In this document: positions 1-10,917 of the stretch, in pieces
Layout: each line of letters opens with the position of its first letter
Position numbering within the stretch: the first letter of the stretch is position 1
NCBI RefSeq assembly: GCF_030646845.1
Contig: NZ_JAUSLE010000051.1
Coordinates: 1-64,000 of the forward strand
Direction of reading: 5' to 3'
Source: Rhodoferax sp.
GTDB lineage: Bacteria > Pseudomonadota > Gammaproteobacteria > Burkholderiales > Burkholderiaceae_C
DNA length: 64,000 bases
The notes under the pieces: generated by a model
Databases searched by the model: none
What the model saw: only the letters and a program-made list of their open reading frames with translations
What the model was told of the DNA's origin: nothing
Program-made: the position numbers and the translations under genes

Positions 1-540
1 CAGGCCTTCGGGGTTGTAGCGGCGGTGAATGCGCAGCTCGAACGGCGGCTCACGCGGCTGCAGCCCGGCCAGCGCACCCTTGAGGTCGTGCGCCAGCGCC
101 AGCGGCGTGATTTGCCCCAGCGCGGCGATGGCGTTGCTGGCAGCGGAGGGGTCGGTCGCGTCCACCGCCACCAGCACGGCGGGTTTCTCGCCCCGCACCA
201 AGCGCCTGGAGAAATCGGGCGGAATCGCCAGCACGAACTGGACCTCGCCGGTTTCCAGCAGGCGCTCGGCCTGCACCTCGGTGGCCGGCTGGGCCACGAT
301 GTGGAAGTAGCCGGTATTCTGGACCGCGGCCACCAGGCTGCGTGCCAGCGACCCGCTGTCATAGGCCACCAGCGCGGTCGGCAGACCCTTGGGGTCGTTG
401 TTGATGGCGTAGCCAAACAGGATCAGTTGCATGACCGGCACGCCAATGGCCATGGCAAAGGTCAGGCGCTCGCGCAGCATCTGCTGGAATTCCTTGATGA
501 GGATGGCCGCCACCCGCGCGAAGGAGAAAGAGGCACTCAT
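1..540 (-). CDS. ABC-2 type efflux permease (partial, N-terminal part only)
   Basis: Inner-membrane permease subunit of a drug-efflux-type ABC exporter (YhhJ/YbhR/YbhS family). Only about the first 180 residues lie in the window; the frame runs off the left edge with no stop. The reverse-strand translation begins MSASFSFARVAAILIKEFQQ and continues with a first membrane segment (FAMAIGVPVMQLILFGYAIN) and then the large extracytoplasmic region containing FVLAIPPDFSRRLVRGE, as in ABC-2 permeases with a long periplasmic loop. The start codon overlaps the stop of the ATPase gene by 4 nt (ATGA), so the two are translationally coupled. A second permease gene is common in such operons and may lie beyond the edge. 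Confidence 0.88.
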   Translation of the reverse strand, partial: MSASFSFARVAAILIKEFQQMLRERLTFAMAIGVPVMQLILFGYAINNDPKGLPTALVAYDSGSLARSLVAAVQNTGYFHIVAQPATEVQAERLLETGEVQFVLAIPPDFSRRLVRGEKPAVLVAVDATDPSAASNAIAALGQITPLALAHDLKGALAGLQPREPPFELRIHRRYNPEGL

Positions 541-1469
541 GTTGCCGCGCCCCGGTCAGTGTCCGGGGCCTGGTCCATCAAGCTGATGAACACATCTTCC
601 AGATCCGCCTGGGCAGGCGTCAACTGCATCTCAGGCCGCGCCTGGTAAGGGGCGAGAGAGGCCTCCAGCAGCGCCGGGTCAAGGCCGGCCACATGCAGGG
701 TATTGCCAAACGCCGAGACGCTGAGCACGCCGGGCAGCGCCTTGATCGGCGCCACCAGCGTCTCCAGGTGCTCGCCGGCGACGGACCACACGGCCAGGCC
801 CGCACGGTTGATGATGTCGGCCTGCGTGCCGCGCGTCAGCACCTGGCCGTTGGCGATGTACATCAGTTCGTGGCAGCGGGCCGCTTCGTCCATGTAATGC
901 GTCGACACCAGCACGGTGATGCCCCGCGCGGCCAGCCGGTGGATTTCGTCCCAAAAGTCGCGCCGCGCTTTGGGGTCAACCCCGGCGGTGGGCTCGTCGA
1001 GCAACAGCAGGCGCGGCTCATGCAACAGGCAGGCGGCGAGGGCCAGGCGCTGTTTCCAGCCGCCGGACAGGGCGCCGGCCAGCTGGCGTTGGCGCGCTGT
1101 CAAACCCAACCGCTCCAGCGTCAGGTCCACCACCTGCTTGCGCTGCGGCAGCTCGAACAGGCGGGCCACAAAGTCCAGGTTTTCGCGAATCGTCAGGTCT
1201 TCGTACAAGCCAAAACGCTGGGTCATGTAACCGACCTGGCGCTTGATCTGCGCCGCCTGGGTGATGATGTCCAGCCCCAGACAGGTGCCGGCGCCGCTGT
1301 CGGGGGTCAGCAGCCCGCACAGCATGCGGATGGTGGTGGTTTTGCCACTGCCGTTGGGCCCCAGAAAGCCGCAAATGCGCCCGGTTTCCAGCTGGATCGA
1401 CAAATTGTCCACCACAGCGCGCCCACCATAGCGCTTGGTCAGGCCGGTGACGTCAACCGCTCGTGTCAC
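537..1469 (-). CDS. ABC transporter ATP-binding protein (YbhF/CcmA-like)
   Basis: 310-residue ATPase that would energise the adjacent ABC-2 permease. Visible motifs in order: Walker A GPNGSGKTTT (about residues 38-47), ABC signature LSGGWKQRLALA, Walker B LLLLDEPTAGVDP, and the H-loop histidine in VLVSTHYMDEA. It is a single nucleotide-binding domain, not the double-domain form of E. coli YbhF, so the active pump should be a homodimer of this subunit. The C-terminal 80 residues form the extra domain usual in DrrA/CcmA-type proteins. It overlaps both neighbours by 4 nt (HlyD upstream, permease downstream), giving a tightly coupled three-gene exporter operon. Substrate unknown. Confidence 0.93.
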   Translation of the reverse strand: MTRAVDVTGLTKRYGGRAVVDNLSIQLETGRICGFLGPNGSGKTTTIRMLCGLLTPDSGAGTCLGLDIITQAAQIKRQVGYMTQRFGLYEDLTIRENLDFVARLFELPQRKQVVDLTLERLGLTARQRQLAGALSGGWKQRLALAACLLHEPRLLLLDEPTAGVDPKARRDFWDEIHRLAARGITVLVSTHYMDEAARCHELMYIANGQVLTRGTQADIINRAGLAVWSVAGEHLETLVAPIKALPGVLSVSAFGNTLHVAGLDPALLEASLAPYQARPEMQLTPAQADLEDVFISLMDQAPDTDRGAAT

Positions 1470-2437
1470 GGCGTGGCTCCGGCCACCGGCAGCACCTCCA
1501 CCGGTTGCCCGGGTTTAAGCCGGGCAGCGTCACTGGCGCTGGGTCGCGCCTCGACCATGAACACCAGTTTGGCCCGTTGCGCGTTGGAATAAATGACCGG
1601 TGGCGTGTACTCTGCCCGATTCGAGATGAAGGAAATTCTGGCCGGGATCGGCCCCGCGCAACCGTCGCACACAATGTTGACCGCAGCGCCGACCTGAAGA
1701 CTGCCCATGGCACTTTCTGGCACAAAAAAACGCACTTTGATATGACCGGGCGGCAACAGAGCCAGCACCGGCTGCCCCGCAGGCACCGACTCGCCCACGC
1801 GAAAGAAGGTATCCGTCACCAACCCGTCTACCGGCGCGGTGCGGGATTTTTGCGCCTCGCGCCAAGCCAACTGGCGCACCGATTGCCGCGCGGCTTCGGT
1901 GTCGGCAGCCGCGGCGGCACGCTCATCGACGCGGGCTGGCAATTGCGCCACCCGCAACTGCGCCGCCAGCTCGTCCATCCGGGCAGCACTCTGGGCCTGT
2001 GCGGTGCGCAGGTCATCGCGCCGCGCCTCGGAGACAAAGCCCTGCTTGACCAACTGCTCCTCGCGTGCCAAAGCGTCTGCGTTGAGCCTGGCTTGGGCGC
2101 GAGCTTGGCTGAGCTGGGCCTGAATCACCGCAATTTCGTCGCTGCGCTTGCCCTTGGCCGCATTGGCGAGCTGGGCGTTGGCACGCACCAGCCGGGCATC
2201 GGCCTCACTTCGCGCAGCTTGCTCGTTTTCGGCTTCCAGCGCAAACAAGGGCATGCCTTGGGTCGCCTGATCTCCGCTGCGCACATTCAATTGCGTCAGG
2301 GTGCCACCCAATTGCGAGGACACATAAACGTAGTCCCCCTCCCCATAACCCGACCAGCCCGGCGTCGGCTTCGGCTGACAACCCGCCAGCAGCAGGGGCG
2401 TGAGTAACAAGGCAAGACAGGTGTTGAAACAACGCAT
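1466..2437 (-). CDS. HlyD-family periplasmic adaptor lipoprotein
   Basis: 323-residue membrane-fusion (adaptor) protein linking the ABC exporter to an outer-membrane channel, like YbhG/YhiI. The N-terminus is a lipoprotein signal peptide ([20 protein letters not shown]) with lipobox LLAGC, so Cys20 is the likely lipid-anchored residue. A biotinyl-lipoyl-like half ([20 protein letters not shown]), a long Ala/Arg/Gln-rich coiled coil (about 70-190) and the second lipoyl half ([21 protein letters not shown]) follow in the usual order. It is the first gene of the operon, diverges from metH1 across 94 bp, and its stop overlaps the ATPase start by 4 nt. Confidence 0.9.
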   Translation of the reverse strand: MRCFNTCLALLLTPLLLAGCQPKPTPGWSGYGEGDYVYVSSQLGGTLTQLNVRSGDQATQGMPLFALEAENEQAARSEADARLVRANAQLANAAKGKRSDEIAVIQAQLSQARAQARLNADALAREEQLVKQGFVSEARRDDLRTAQAQSAARMDELAAQLRVAQLPARVDERAAAAADTEAARQSVRQLAWREAQKSRTAPVDGLVTDTFFRVGESVPAGQPVLALLPPGHIKVRFFVPESAMGSLQVGAAVNIVCDGCAGPIPARISFISNRAEYTPPVIYSNAQRAKLVFMVEARPSASDAARLKPGQPVEVLPVAGATP

Positions 2438-2531
2438 TTTGGGATTCTTTCAACTCTCGGCAAGGGCGTGCCGGGCGGGAGAAACACCGCGCGGGCATGC
2501 GGACCAGCAATGTTTTTACAATACCAGCGCT

Positions 2532-3578
2532 ATGAAACCACTTCACTATACCCGCGCCCAAGCCCTGCCCGACCTGCTGGCAAAACGCATCCTGATTCTG
2601 GACGGCGCCATGGGCACCATGATCCAGCGCTTCAAGCTCAACGAAGCCCAGTACCGGGGTGAGCGTTTCAAGGACTTTCACAAGGATGTGAAAGGCAACA
2701 ACGAGCTGCTGAGCCTGACACGCCCGGATGTCATCCGCGACATCCATGAGCGCTACCTGGCCGCCGGCGCCGACCTGATCGAAACCAATACCTTCGGCGC
2801 CACCAGCGTGGCGCAAGCCGATTACGACATGGCCGAACTGGCGTTCGAGATGAACTTCGCCTCGGCCCAACTGGCCCGCGCCGCCTGCGCCAAGTTCTCC
2901 ACCCCGGAGCACCCGCGCTTTGTGCTGGGCGCCCTCGGGCCCACCCCCAAAACCGCCAGCATCAGCCCGGATGTGAACGACCCTGGCGCCCGCAATGTGA
3001 ACTTTGAGCAGCTGCGCGCCGCCTACTACGCACAGGTCCAGGCGCTGGTAGAAGGTGGCAGCGACGTGCTGCTGGTGGAAACCATTTTTGACACGCTCAA
3101 CGCCAAGGCCGCGCTGTTCGCCATCGATGAATACTTTGAAACCTCGGGCGAGCGTTTGCCCCTGATCATCAGCGGCACTGTGACCGATGCCTCCGGGCGC
3201 ATTCTGAGCGGCCAGACGGTCACCGCCTTCTGGTACAGCGTGCGCCACGCCCAACCCTTGGCCATCGGGCTGAACTGCGCCCTGGGTGCGGCGCTGATGC
3301 GGCCCTACATCCAGGAACTGGCCCGCGTGGCGCCGGACACCTTCATCAGCTGCTACCCCAATGCCGGCCTGCCCAACCCGATGAGCGACACCGGCTTTGA
3401 CGAAACCCCGGCCGACACCAGCCGCCTGCTGCACGAATTTGCCGCCGAAGGGCTGGTCAACATCGTCGGCGGCTGCTGCGGCACCACGCCCGAACACATC
3501 AGCGCGATCCGTGACGCAGTGGCGCCGTTGCCCGGTCGCGTGCTACAAAAGTCTTTTTTCTACAAAGAAGCGGCCTGA
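2532..3578 (+). CDS. metH: Methionine synthase, homocysteine-binding module (split MetH, N-terminal part)
   Basis: 348-residue homocysteine S-methyltransferase domain, the first module of cobalamin-dependent methionine synthase, encoded here as a separate gene. It shows the start of the barrel ([15 protein letters not shown]), the strand motif [20 protein letters not shown], and the zinc-ligand cysteines in GLNCALGA and the terminal [11 protein letters not shown]. The ATG at 2532 is chosen because family similarity begins right after it; the reading frame stays open upstream to 2400 but that part is unlike MetH. It ends where the catalytic methyl-transfer part would begin in a full-length MetH; that part is the next gene. 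The split arrangement is known in betaproteobacteria. Confidence 0.93.
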   Translation: MKPLHYTRAQALPDLLAKRILILDGAMGTMIQRFKLNEAQYRGERFKDFHKDVKGNNELLSLTRPDVIRDIHERYLAAGADLIETNTFGATSVAQADYDMAELAFEMNFASAQLARAACAKFSTPEHPRFVLGALGPTPKTASISPDVNDPGARNVNFEQLRAAYYAQVQALVEGGSDVLLVETIFDTLNAKAALFAIDEYFETSGERLPLIISGTVTDASGRILSGQTVTAFWYSVRHAQPLAIGLNCALGAALMRPYIQELARVAPDTFISCYPNAGLPNPMSDTGFDETPADTSRLLHEFAAEGLVNIVGGCCGTTPEHISAIRDAVAPLPGRVLQKSFFYKEAA

Positions 3579-3587
3579 TTCGGCCGG

Positions 3588-3615
3588 CCCATCCCCGCGT
3601 CTTGGGCGGGATGGG
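3588..3615 (+). other. GC-rich inverted repeat between the two metH genes
   Basis: CCCATCC and GGATGGG can pair across a short loop just after the metH1 stop codon. No run of T follows, so it does not qualify as an intrinsic terminator. It may be an mRNA 3' hairpin or a processing barrier separating metH1 from the riboswitch-controlled metH2. Confidence 0.35.
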
Positions 3616-3640
3616 CGCAAAGCCCTTAAAATCCTTGTCA

Positions 3641-3726
3641 TCCAAGGAGCGTTGCAGTGGGTCAGAAGGCCCGTCAGGCTTGGATGTTCCCAACGACGCT
3701 CACCTGAATCTTGTAACCACAGGTGA
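3641..3726 (+). promoter_or_regulatory. SAH riboswitch with Shine-Dalgarno-sequestering platform
   Basis: The leader of the second metH gene matches the S-adenosylhomocysteine riboswitch. TCCAAG (3641-3646) pairs with CTTGGA (3679-3684), closing a central GGGTC/GGCCC helix, and GAGCGT (3647-3652) pairs with ACGCTC (3696-3701) as the pseudoknot. Immediately after, TCACCTG (3700-3706) can pair with CAGGTGA (3720-3726), which contains the ribosome-binding site AGGTGAG. The two alternatives share bases 3700-3701, so SAH binding (pseudoknot formed) would release the ribosome-binding site: an ON switch raising MetH when SAH accumulates. Identification rests on family knowledge and pairing by eye. 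Confidence 0.88.
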
Positions 3727-3731
3727 GACGC

Positions 3732-6467
<2,736 letters not shown>

Positions 6468-6535
6468 GTTTACCTGCCGTTACAAACTGGACATGCTGCT
6501 TTGCAGTATCTGGTTTACTTTTGGATCTGTCAGGC

Positions 6536-6560
6536 GTTACGTGATGACTAGTTGCGTAAC
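6536..6560. repeat. Small inverted repeat upstream of the glycine-zipper gene
   Basis: GTTACG (6536-6541) and CGTAAC (6555-6560) form a 6-bp inverted repeat separated by 13 bp, in the 145-bp gap before the glycine-zipper gene. It is a possible protein-binding site; no known regulator is recognised. Confidence 0.3.
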
Positions 6561-6612
6561 TGCCGCTGACCAATCCAGACTCATTTCGGGTCTTTGCCAA
6601 GGAATACATTTC

Positions 6613-7326
6613 ATGAGCGCGACCTTTGAACCTTCCAGGACAGCGTCCTCTGTCAACAAACCGCTGTGGGCTGCCGTGGGCGTCCTCGGTATCGCCGTGC
6701 TGGCCATGGGTGCAACCCTGATTCGCATGCAGACCCGGCCCGAGGAACCCCGTGCCGCCATGCTCGCCGCCACGGCACCCGCCTCGACGCAGGCTGTGAG
6801 TGTTCCGTCCGCGCCGCTACCGCAATCCCTGCCCGCCGCCGCACTGCCGACCGACAGCAGCAAGGGCTCAAGATCAAACAAGGCTGCAGCCCCCGCGAAT
6901 CATGCGCCAGCAGCTACAAAATCTGTAGCAAACAAGGCATACCAACCTGCGCCCGCCGTCTATCAACCCACAGTCCAGGTGGCCAGGCCGGTCTGCGGCA
7001 ACTGCGGCACGGTTCAGTCCGTGACACCGATCCAGCGTGACGGCACGGCTGGCGGTATCGGTGCCGTGACGGGCGGGGTCCTCGGCGCAGTCGTTGGCAA
7101 CCAGGTGGGCGGTGGCAACGGCAAGACGCTCGCCACTATCCTGGGTGCCGTGGGTGGCGGCATCGCCGGCAACACCGTCGAGAAGAAGATGAAGAAAGAA
7201 ACCGTGTACCAGGTGCAGGTGCATATGGAAGACGGCAGCACACGCACTTTTGAGCAAGCGACACCCACCGCGATCGGGGCCAAGGTCGTGGTCGAGGGCA
7301 ATGCCCTGCTAGCTGCCGGCCGGTAA
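6613..7326 (+). CDS. Glycine-zipper 2TM domain envelope protein
   Basis: 237-residue protein with an N-terminal membrane anchor (LWAAVGVLGIAVLAMGATLI, about 18-37), a Pro/Ala-rich linker (about 45-125), then a glycine-zipper region (GAVTGGVLGAVVGNQVGGG and ATILGAVGGGIAGNTVEKKM) and a short beta-rich tail (VYQVQVHMEDGSTRTFEQ). That tail is typical of the Rickettsia 17-kDa antigen/SlyB-like family associated with the cell envelope. The ATG at 6613 is chosen over the longer frame from 6493 because the composition becomes protein-like there and an AAGGAAT stretch lies upstream. The linker contains a segment derived from the dispersed repeat (6913-6957). It stands alone, downstream of metH2. Precise role unknown. 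Confidence 0.82.
   Translation: MSATFEPSRTASSVNKPLWAAVGVLGIAVLAMGATLIRMQTRPEEPRAAMLAATAPASTQAVSVPSAPLPQSLPAAALPTDSSKGSRSNKAAAPANHAPAATKSVANKAYQPAPAVYQPTVQVARPVCGNCGTVQSVTPIQRDGTAGGIGAVTGGVLGAVVGNQVGGGNGKTLATILGAVGGGIAGNTVEKKMKKETVYQVQVHMEDGSTRTFEQATPTAIGAKVVVEGNALLAAGR
6913..6957 (+). repeat. Dispersed ~50-bp repeat, copy in the linker of the glycine-zipper gene
   Basis: Begins GCTACAAAATCTGTAGC, the palindromic core of the repeat family described in the findings, and keeps the downstream spacing, but the G-tract expected at offset 36-40 reads TGCGC. It is read in frame in the Pro/Ala linker (ATKSVANKAYQ), where an insertion should be tolerated. Confidence 0.55.
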
Positions 7327-7373
7327 GCCAGCAGACGCAGCATCAGCGGACCGTGAGCGGCGGTCGCCGCGGT

Positions 7374-8597
7374 TCAGGCCGGCCCAAGCCGGCGGGCCAG
7401 AGACAGCCGCTGTGCGAGCATCAACGCGCCCACACCCACCAGGCTGAGAACCAGCAACAGCCATACGCCGCGGGTGTAGCCGACCTCTGATGTCCACAAC
7501 AGGCCCAGCGAAATGGGCGCTGCCGCGCGTGCCAGCGCCAGCGGCACGCCCAGCGCCCCGTTCAGACTGGCCACATGGTCACGGTTCACGTACTGCGCCA
7601 TGGCCGTCCCCTTGACGATGGTGAGCATGCCATTGCCCATGCCGTACAGCGCCACAAACAGGATCACAGCCCAGATTTGTCCTTCAGCGGACAAGGGTGC
7701 CACCAGCAGGGCAATCAGTCCCAGCGGAATCAGGCAAGGGATCAGCCGGTTGGCCAGATGCAGGTCGAAGTGGTGCTCAAAGAAGTACAGCAGCAGCCGA
7801 CCCAAGACCTGAATGACACCAATGCTGGCGGGAATGGCAATCACCCAGGTCTCGCTCATGCCGTTTTCCCGCAGCAGACTGACCATGTGCGCCGGCAGCG
7901 CTACCGTCACCGCCATCATCAGGACAACAAACACCCCAATGAGCAGAAAAGGGGCGCTGAGAATGAAGTGGGCCACCCCTTTGGGCGCGTCCCTGGCATC
8001 GGACGGAACTGACGTCAAGGGACGGGGCGCCCCGCGCAGGGTAAGCGCATGCAGGGGCGCGCACACCAGCAGATGAAGCGCCGCCAGGCTGAACAGCGCG
8101 TGCCGCCAGCCCCAGGTCGCCATCAGCCACGCGGTGAGCGGAATAAACACCGTGCTGGCCAGTCCACCCAGAAAAGTCATGGTGATGATGGCACGGCGAA
8201 AGTCATTGGGGAAACGGCGAGTTACCACCGCAAAGGCCGGCGAATACAAAATGGCGGCCATTGCCGCGCCCAATCCAGCCCAAACACAATAGAACCCGAT
8301 CACTCCGGTCACATGGCCATGCAGCACCAGACAAACTCCTGCCAGCACTGAACCCGCCGTCATCACGACACGCTCATGGCCGCGGTCAATCCAGCGCCCC
8401 ACCGGATACGCCAGCAAGCCCTCGACCAGCAAGGCCAGACTGAATGCCAGCGACGACTGGGCCCGGCTCAACCCCAACTCAAGCTCCACCGGCTCCATCA
8501 CCAGTGAGAAAGTGTAAAAAACGCTGCCCCAGCTGATCAGCTGCGCCAGCGACAGCCAGCCGACAAGGCGGCCATCGTGTTGGACAGGGGTTTTCAT
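7374..8597 (-). CDS. MFS transporter
   Basis: 407-residue major facilitator superfamily permease with about 12 hydrophobic segments and the typical loop 2-3 motif GRWIDRGHERVV after VEGLLAYPV. The protein opens with WLSLAQLISWGSVFYTFSLVMEPVE, as in a group of MFS proteins common in Burkholderiales whose substrates are mostly unassigned. The ATG at 8597 is chosen because the 14 residues upstream in the open frame do not resemble a membrane protein start. It is a single gene, convergent with the glycine-zipper gene (47 bp between stops). Substrate cannot be told from sequence. Confidence 0.8.
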   Translation of the reverse strand: MKTPVQHDGRLVGWLSLAQLISWGSVFYTFSLVMEPVELELGLSRAQSSLAFSLALLVEGLLAYPVGRWIDRGHERVVMTAGSVLAGVCLVLHGHVTGVIGFYCVWAGLGAAMAAILYSPAFAVVTRRFPNDFRRAIITMTFLGGLASTVFIPLTAWLMATWGWRHALFSLAALHLLVCAPLHALTLRGAPRPLTSVPSDARDAPKGVAHFILSAPFLLIGVFVVLMMAVTVALPAHMVSLLRENGMSETWVIAIPASIGVIQVLGRLLLYFFEHHFDLHLANRLIPCLIPLGLIALLVAPLSAEGQIWAVILFVALYGMGNGMLTIVKGTAMAQYVNRDHVASLNGALGVPLALARAAAPISLGLLWTSEVGYTRGVWLLLVLSLVGVGALMLAQRLSLARRLGPA

Positions 8598-8663
8598 GGG
8601 TGGATTATGGCAAATAGGGCGCACCAAATGGTGGCCCAACCTCCCGTCGAACGGTCACGGTCA

Positions 8664-8703
8664 GCTATTAATTTCGTAGCAAACGCAGAAACCTGTAAAC
8701 TGC
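8664..8703 (+). repeat. Dispersed repeat, degenerate copy
   Basis: Carries the palindromic core GCTATTAATTTCGTAGC but loses the G-tract half. It lies in the 260-bp intergenic region between the MFS gene and the small hypothetical gene; nothing else is recognised in that gap. Confidence 0.5.
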
Positions 8704-8857
8704 CCGTTACATGTCATCACGAAATGATACGACTGGCAAGGCGCCTTGATGGTTCAATCCAAGCTCTTCATTGCGATAACGCAAACACCCTCCCGCTTCG
8801 CGGTTGTACGGTGTGCAGGCGCGTCGTAGCTCCGCAACACTTGCTAAATAAACAATC

Positions 8858-9199
8858 ATGAGTTGGAAAAAATCAAAATTTGCCTCCAGCCTGATGAGCC
8901 TGTTTGGTGACCCTGTGCCGGATCCAAATCCAGAAAGCCGCATCAAGGAGATCCGCCAGGCGATGCTGGACAGTCTTGCCAGCCTCGGTGAAAGCCACCA
9001 CCTCACACGGGTATGGGCTCGGATACTGTATGCGCCAGACATTCAGGCGCTCTGGTATCTGCGCACCGAAATGATGATTTTGCTGGCCGGCCTGCTCGGG
9101 GAATCTGCCGCAAAGGCACAACTTGTGACCATCACTGACATGTTCAGCGGCCTGTTGCCTTCGGCCCAGAGGTCACGTCCCAACCGTCTGGGCAAGTGA
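8858..9199 (+). CDS. Conserved small hypothetical protein
   Basis: 113-residue protein I do not recognise. It is mostly helical in appearance (RIKEIRQAMLDSLASLGE; ALWYLRTEMMILLAGLLGESAAKAQLVTITDMF), with no signal peptide and no Cys, and it ends in a basic tail RSRPNRLGK. One in-frame start (ATG 8858). The 3' end overlaps the 3' end of the convergent comM gene by 27 nt, so the last residues of the two proteins share DNA. It could be a real lineage-specific gene: the composition is protein-like and the overlap uses its full length. Function unknown. Confidence 0.6.
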   Translation: MSWKKSKFASSLMSLFGDPVPDPNPESRIKEIRQAMLDSLASLGESHHLTRVWARILYAPDIQALWYLRTEMMILLAGLLGESAAKAQLVTITDMFSGLLPSAQRSRPNRLGK

Positions 9200-10717
9200 T
9201 CGCCGGTATTGAAGGGCCTCTGCCACGTGCGTGACCTGCGTCGTGCGCGCATCTGCCAGATCGGCAATGGTGCGGGCCACTTTCAGCGCGCGGTGCGTGC
9301 TGCGGGCTGACCAACCCAGGCGGGTGGCGGCGATATTCAGGAATTTGACGGCTGCCTCGTCCAGCAACACATACGCATCGATTTCCTGGCCCTGCAGCGC
9401 TTGGTTTGCCTTGCCCTGGCGCTGCACCGCGCGCTCGCGGGCCACCGTACAGCGCTCGCGAATCGCAGCGGTTGACTCGCCCGGAGTCGCTCGCAGCAGA
9501 TCAGCCGGCAAGACGGTAGGCACTTCCACGTGCAGGTCGATGCGGTCAATCAGCGGGCCGCTCAGCTTGCTCTGGTAGCGTGACACCTGGTCGGGCGTGC
9601 AGCGGCAGGCCTTTTGTGCCGACCCCAGGTAGCCGCAGGGGCATGGATTCATCGCCCCGATCAACTGAAAGCGCGCCGGAAACTCCGCTCGCCGTGCTGC
9701 CCGCGAAATCGTGATGGTGCCCGACTCCAGCGGCTCCCGCAGGGCCTCCAGCGCGGCGCGGGGGAACTCGGGAAGTTCATCGAGGAACAGCACACCATGG
9801 TGCGCCAGTGAAATCTCTCCCGGCCGCGGCGGCGAGCCGCCGCCCACCAGGGCCACGGCGCTGGCGGTGTGGTGCGGGCTGCACGTTGGGCGCTGGGCCC
9901 AGCGATCCAGCGAAAAACGGCCACCCAGACTGGCCACCGCCGCACTTTGCAGGGCTTCGTCCGTCGTCATGGCGGGCAGGAGGCCCGAAAAGCGCTGCGC
10001 CAGCATGGACTTGCCCGACCCAGGCGGCCCCATCAGCAACAGACTGTGACCGCCCGCCGCGGCGATCTCCAGCGCCCGCTTCGCACCGAGTTGGCCTTTC
10101 ACATCGGCCAGATCAGGGTATTGGACGGTATTGGCCTTCAACGTCGCCGTGACACGCGACCAGCCGGGTGCGGGCTCTGGCGGCGGGGCGTCTGCGACCT
10201 GCGGCAAAAAATGACGAACCACGTCCAGCAAGTGCCGGGCGCTGTAGACCTGGGCATCCGGCACCAACGCGGCCTCTTCAGCGCTGTCGGGGGGCAGCAC
10301 CAGTTCGGTCACGACCTGGCCCGCGTGCAGGGCCAGACTCATGGCCAGCGCGCCGCGGACCGGGCGCAATTCGCCTGACAGAGACAGTTCCCCGGCGAAT
10401 TCGTGGCCAGCCAGCCGCGCCGCATCGATCTGTCCACTGGCAGCCAGAATACCCAGCGCAATTGGCAAGTCAAAGCGACCGGAGTCCTTGGGCAGGTCGG
10501 CGGGCGCCAGGTTCACGGTGATGCGCTTGTTGTGCGGAAACTCCAGCCCCGAGTTCTGGATGGCCGAGCGCACGCGCTCCCGGGCTTCCTTGACCTCTAC
10601 ATCCGCCAAACCCACCAGCGTGAAACTGGGCAGGCCATTGGCCAGGTGCACTTCCACTGTGACCGCCGCGGCCTCCAGCCCCAACAGGGCTCGGCTTTGC
10701 ACCAAAGACAAACTCAT
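9173..10717 (-). CDS. comM: YifB/ComM family Mg-chelatase-like AAA+ ATPase
   Basis: 514-residue protein of the ComM/YifB family. ComM is known as a hexameric helicase that promotes branch migration when incoming single-stranded DNA is integrated during natural transformation. Features: N-terminal Lon-like ChlI domain (VEVHLANGLPSFTLVGLADVEVKEARERVRSA), Walker A GPPGSGKSML (230-239), Walker B region GVLFLDELPEF, a zinc-binding CPCGYLG plus CRC in the insert, and the Mg-chelatase C-terminal domain (LDEAAVKFLNIAATRLGWSARSTHRALKVARTIADL). The ATG at 10717 has GGAGAGG upstream and family similarity begins there. A LexA-type box lies 71 bp upstream (10788-10803). Confidence 0.93.
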   Translation of the reverse strand: MSLSLVQSRALLGLEAAAVTVEVHLANGLPSFTLVGLADVEVKEARERVRSAIQNSGLEFPHNKRITVNLAPADLPKDSGRFDLPIALGILAASGQIDAARLAGHEFAGELSLSGELRPVRGALAMSLALHAGQVVTELVLPPDSAEEAALVPDAQVYSARHLLDVVRHFLPQVADAPPPEPAPGWSRVTATLKANTVQYPDLADVKGQLGAKRALEIAAAGGHSLLLMGPPGSGKSMLAQRFSGLLPAMTTDEALQSAAVASLGGRFSLDRWAQRPTCSPHHTASAVALVGGGSPPRPGEISLAHHGVLFLDELPEFPRAALEALREPLESGTITISRAARRAEFPARFQLIGAMNPCPCGYLGSAQKACRCTPDQVSRYQSKLSGPLIDRIDLHVEVPTVLPADLLRATPGESTAAIRERCTVARERAVQRQGKANQALQGQEIDAYVLLDEAAVKFLNIAATRLGWSARSTHRALKVARTIADLADARTTQVTHVAEALQYRRSLAQTVGT

Positions 10718-10787
10718 GAGGGATCCTCTCCAAAAAGGTGCACCGGGAAAACCAGCATCGACCCAGTGCGCACCAACATGGTGTTTA

Positions 10788-10803
10788 CTGTATTTATATA
10801 CAG
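10788..10803. promoter_or_regulatory. LexA-type SOS box between comM and the TorF porin gene
   Basis: CTGTATTTATATACAG fits the palindromic LexA operator CTGT-N8-ACAG with a fully A/T centre. It lies 71 bp upstream of comM (minus) and 115 bp upstream of the porin (plus). Read on the minus strand, TATAAAT inside the box could serve as a -10 element for comM, so LexA bound here would block comM. The plus-strand operon has its own sigma-54-type promoter downstream, making comM the likelier target. Confidence 0.6.
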
Positions 10804-10865
10804 ACATCTTAACGCAGGCCTGCTCAATCGGTGCACCGTGACGCATCAGCCAGCCAGGCCAGCTT

Positions 10866-10881
10866 TGGCACGGTCTGTGCT
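10866..10881 (+). promoter_or_regulatory. Sigma-54 (-24/-12) promoter for TorF porin-glnK-amtB
   Basis: TGGCACGGTCTGTGCT matches the RpoN promoter pattern TGGCAC-N5-TTGCW with one mismatch and the invariant GG-N10-GC spacing (GG at 10867-10868, GC at 10879-10880). Transcription would start near 10892, with a GGAGA ribosome-binding site before the ATG at 10918. Two copies of GGTGCACC (10737-10744 and 10830-10837) upstream resemble NtrC half-sites, but no full 17-bp NtrC site was found. Confidence 0.65.
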
Positions 10882-10917
10882 TATTGCTCTCGTCCCTTAA
10901 CTCACCTGGAGAACCCC

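Noticed and set aside
2400..2531. N-terminal extension of metH1 to 2400
   Set aside because: It overlaps the start of the divergent HlyD gene and shows no similarity to MetH; ATG 2532 fits the family.
3538..3565. GCTACAAAAGTC near the metH1 stop as a possible repeat copy
   Set aside because: No RTAGC partner and no G-tract at the expected offset.
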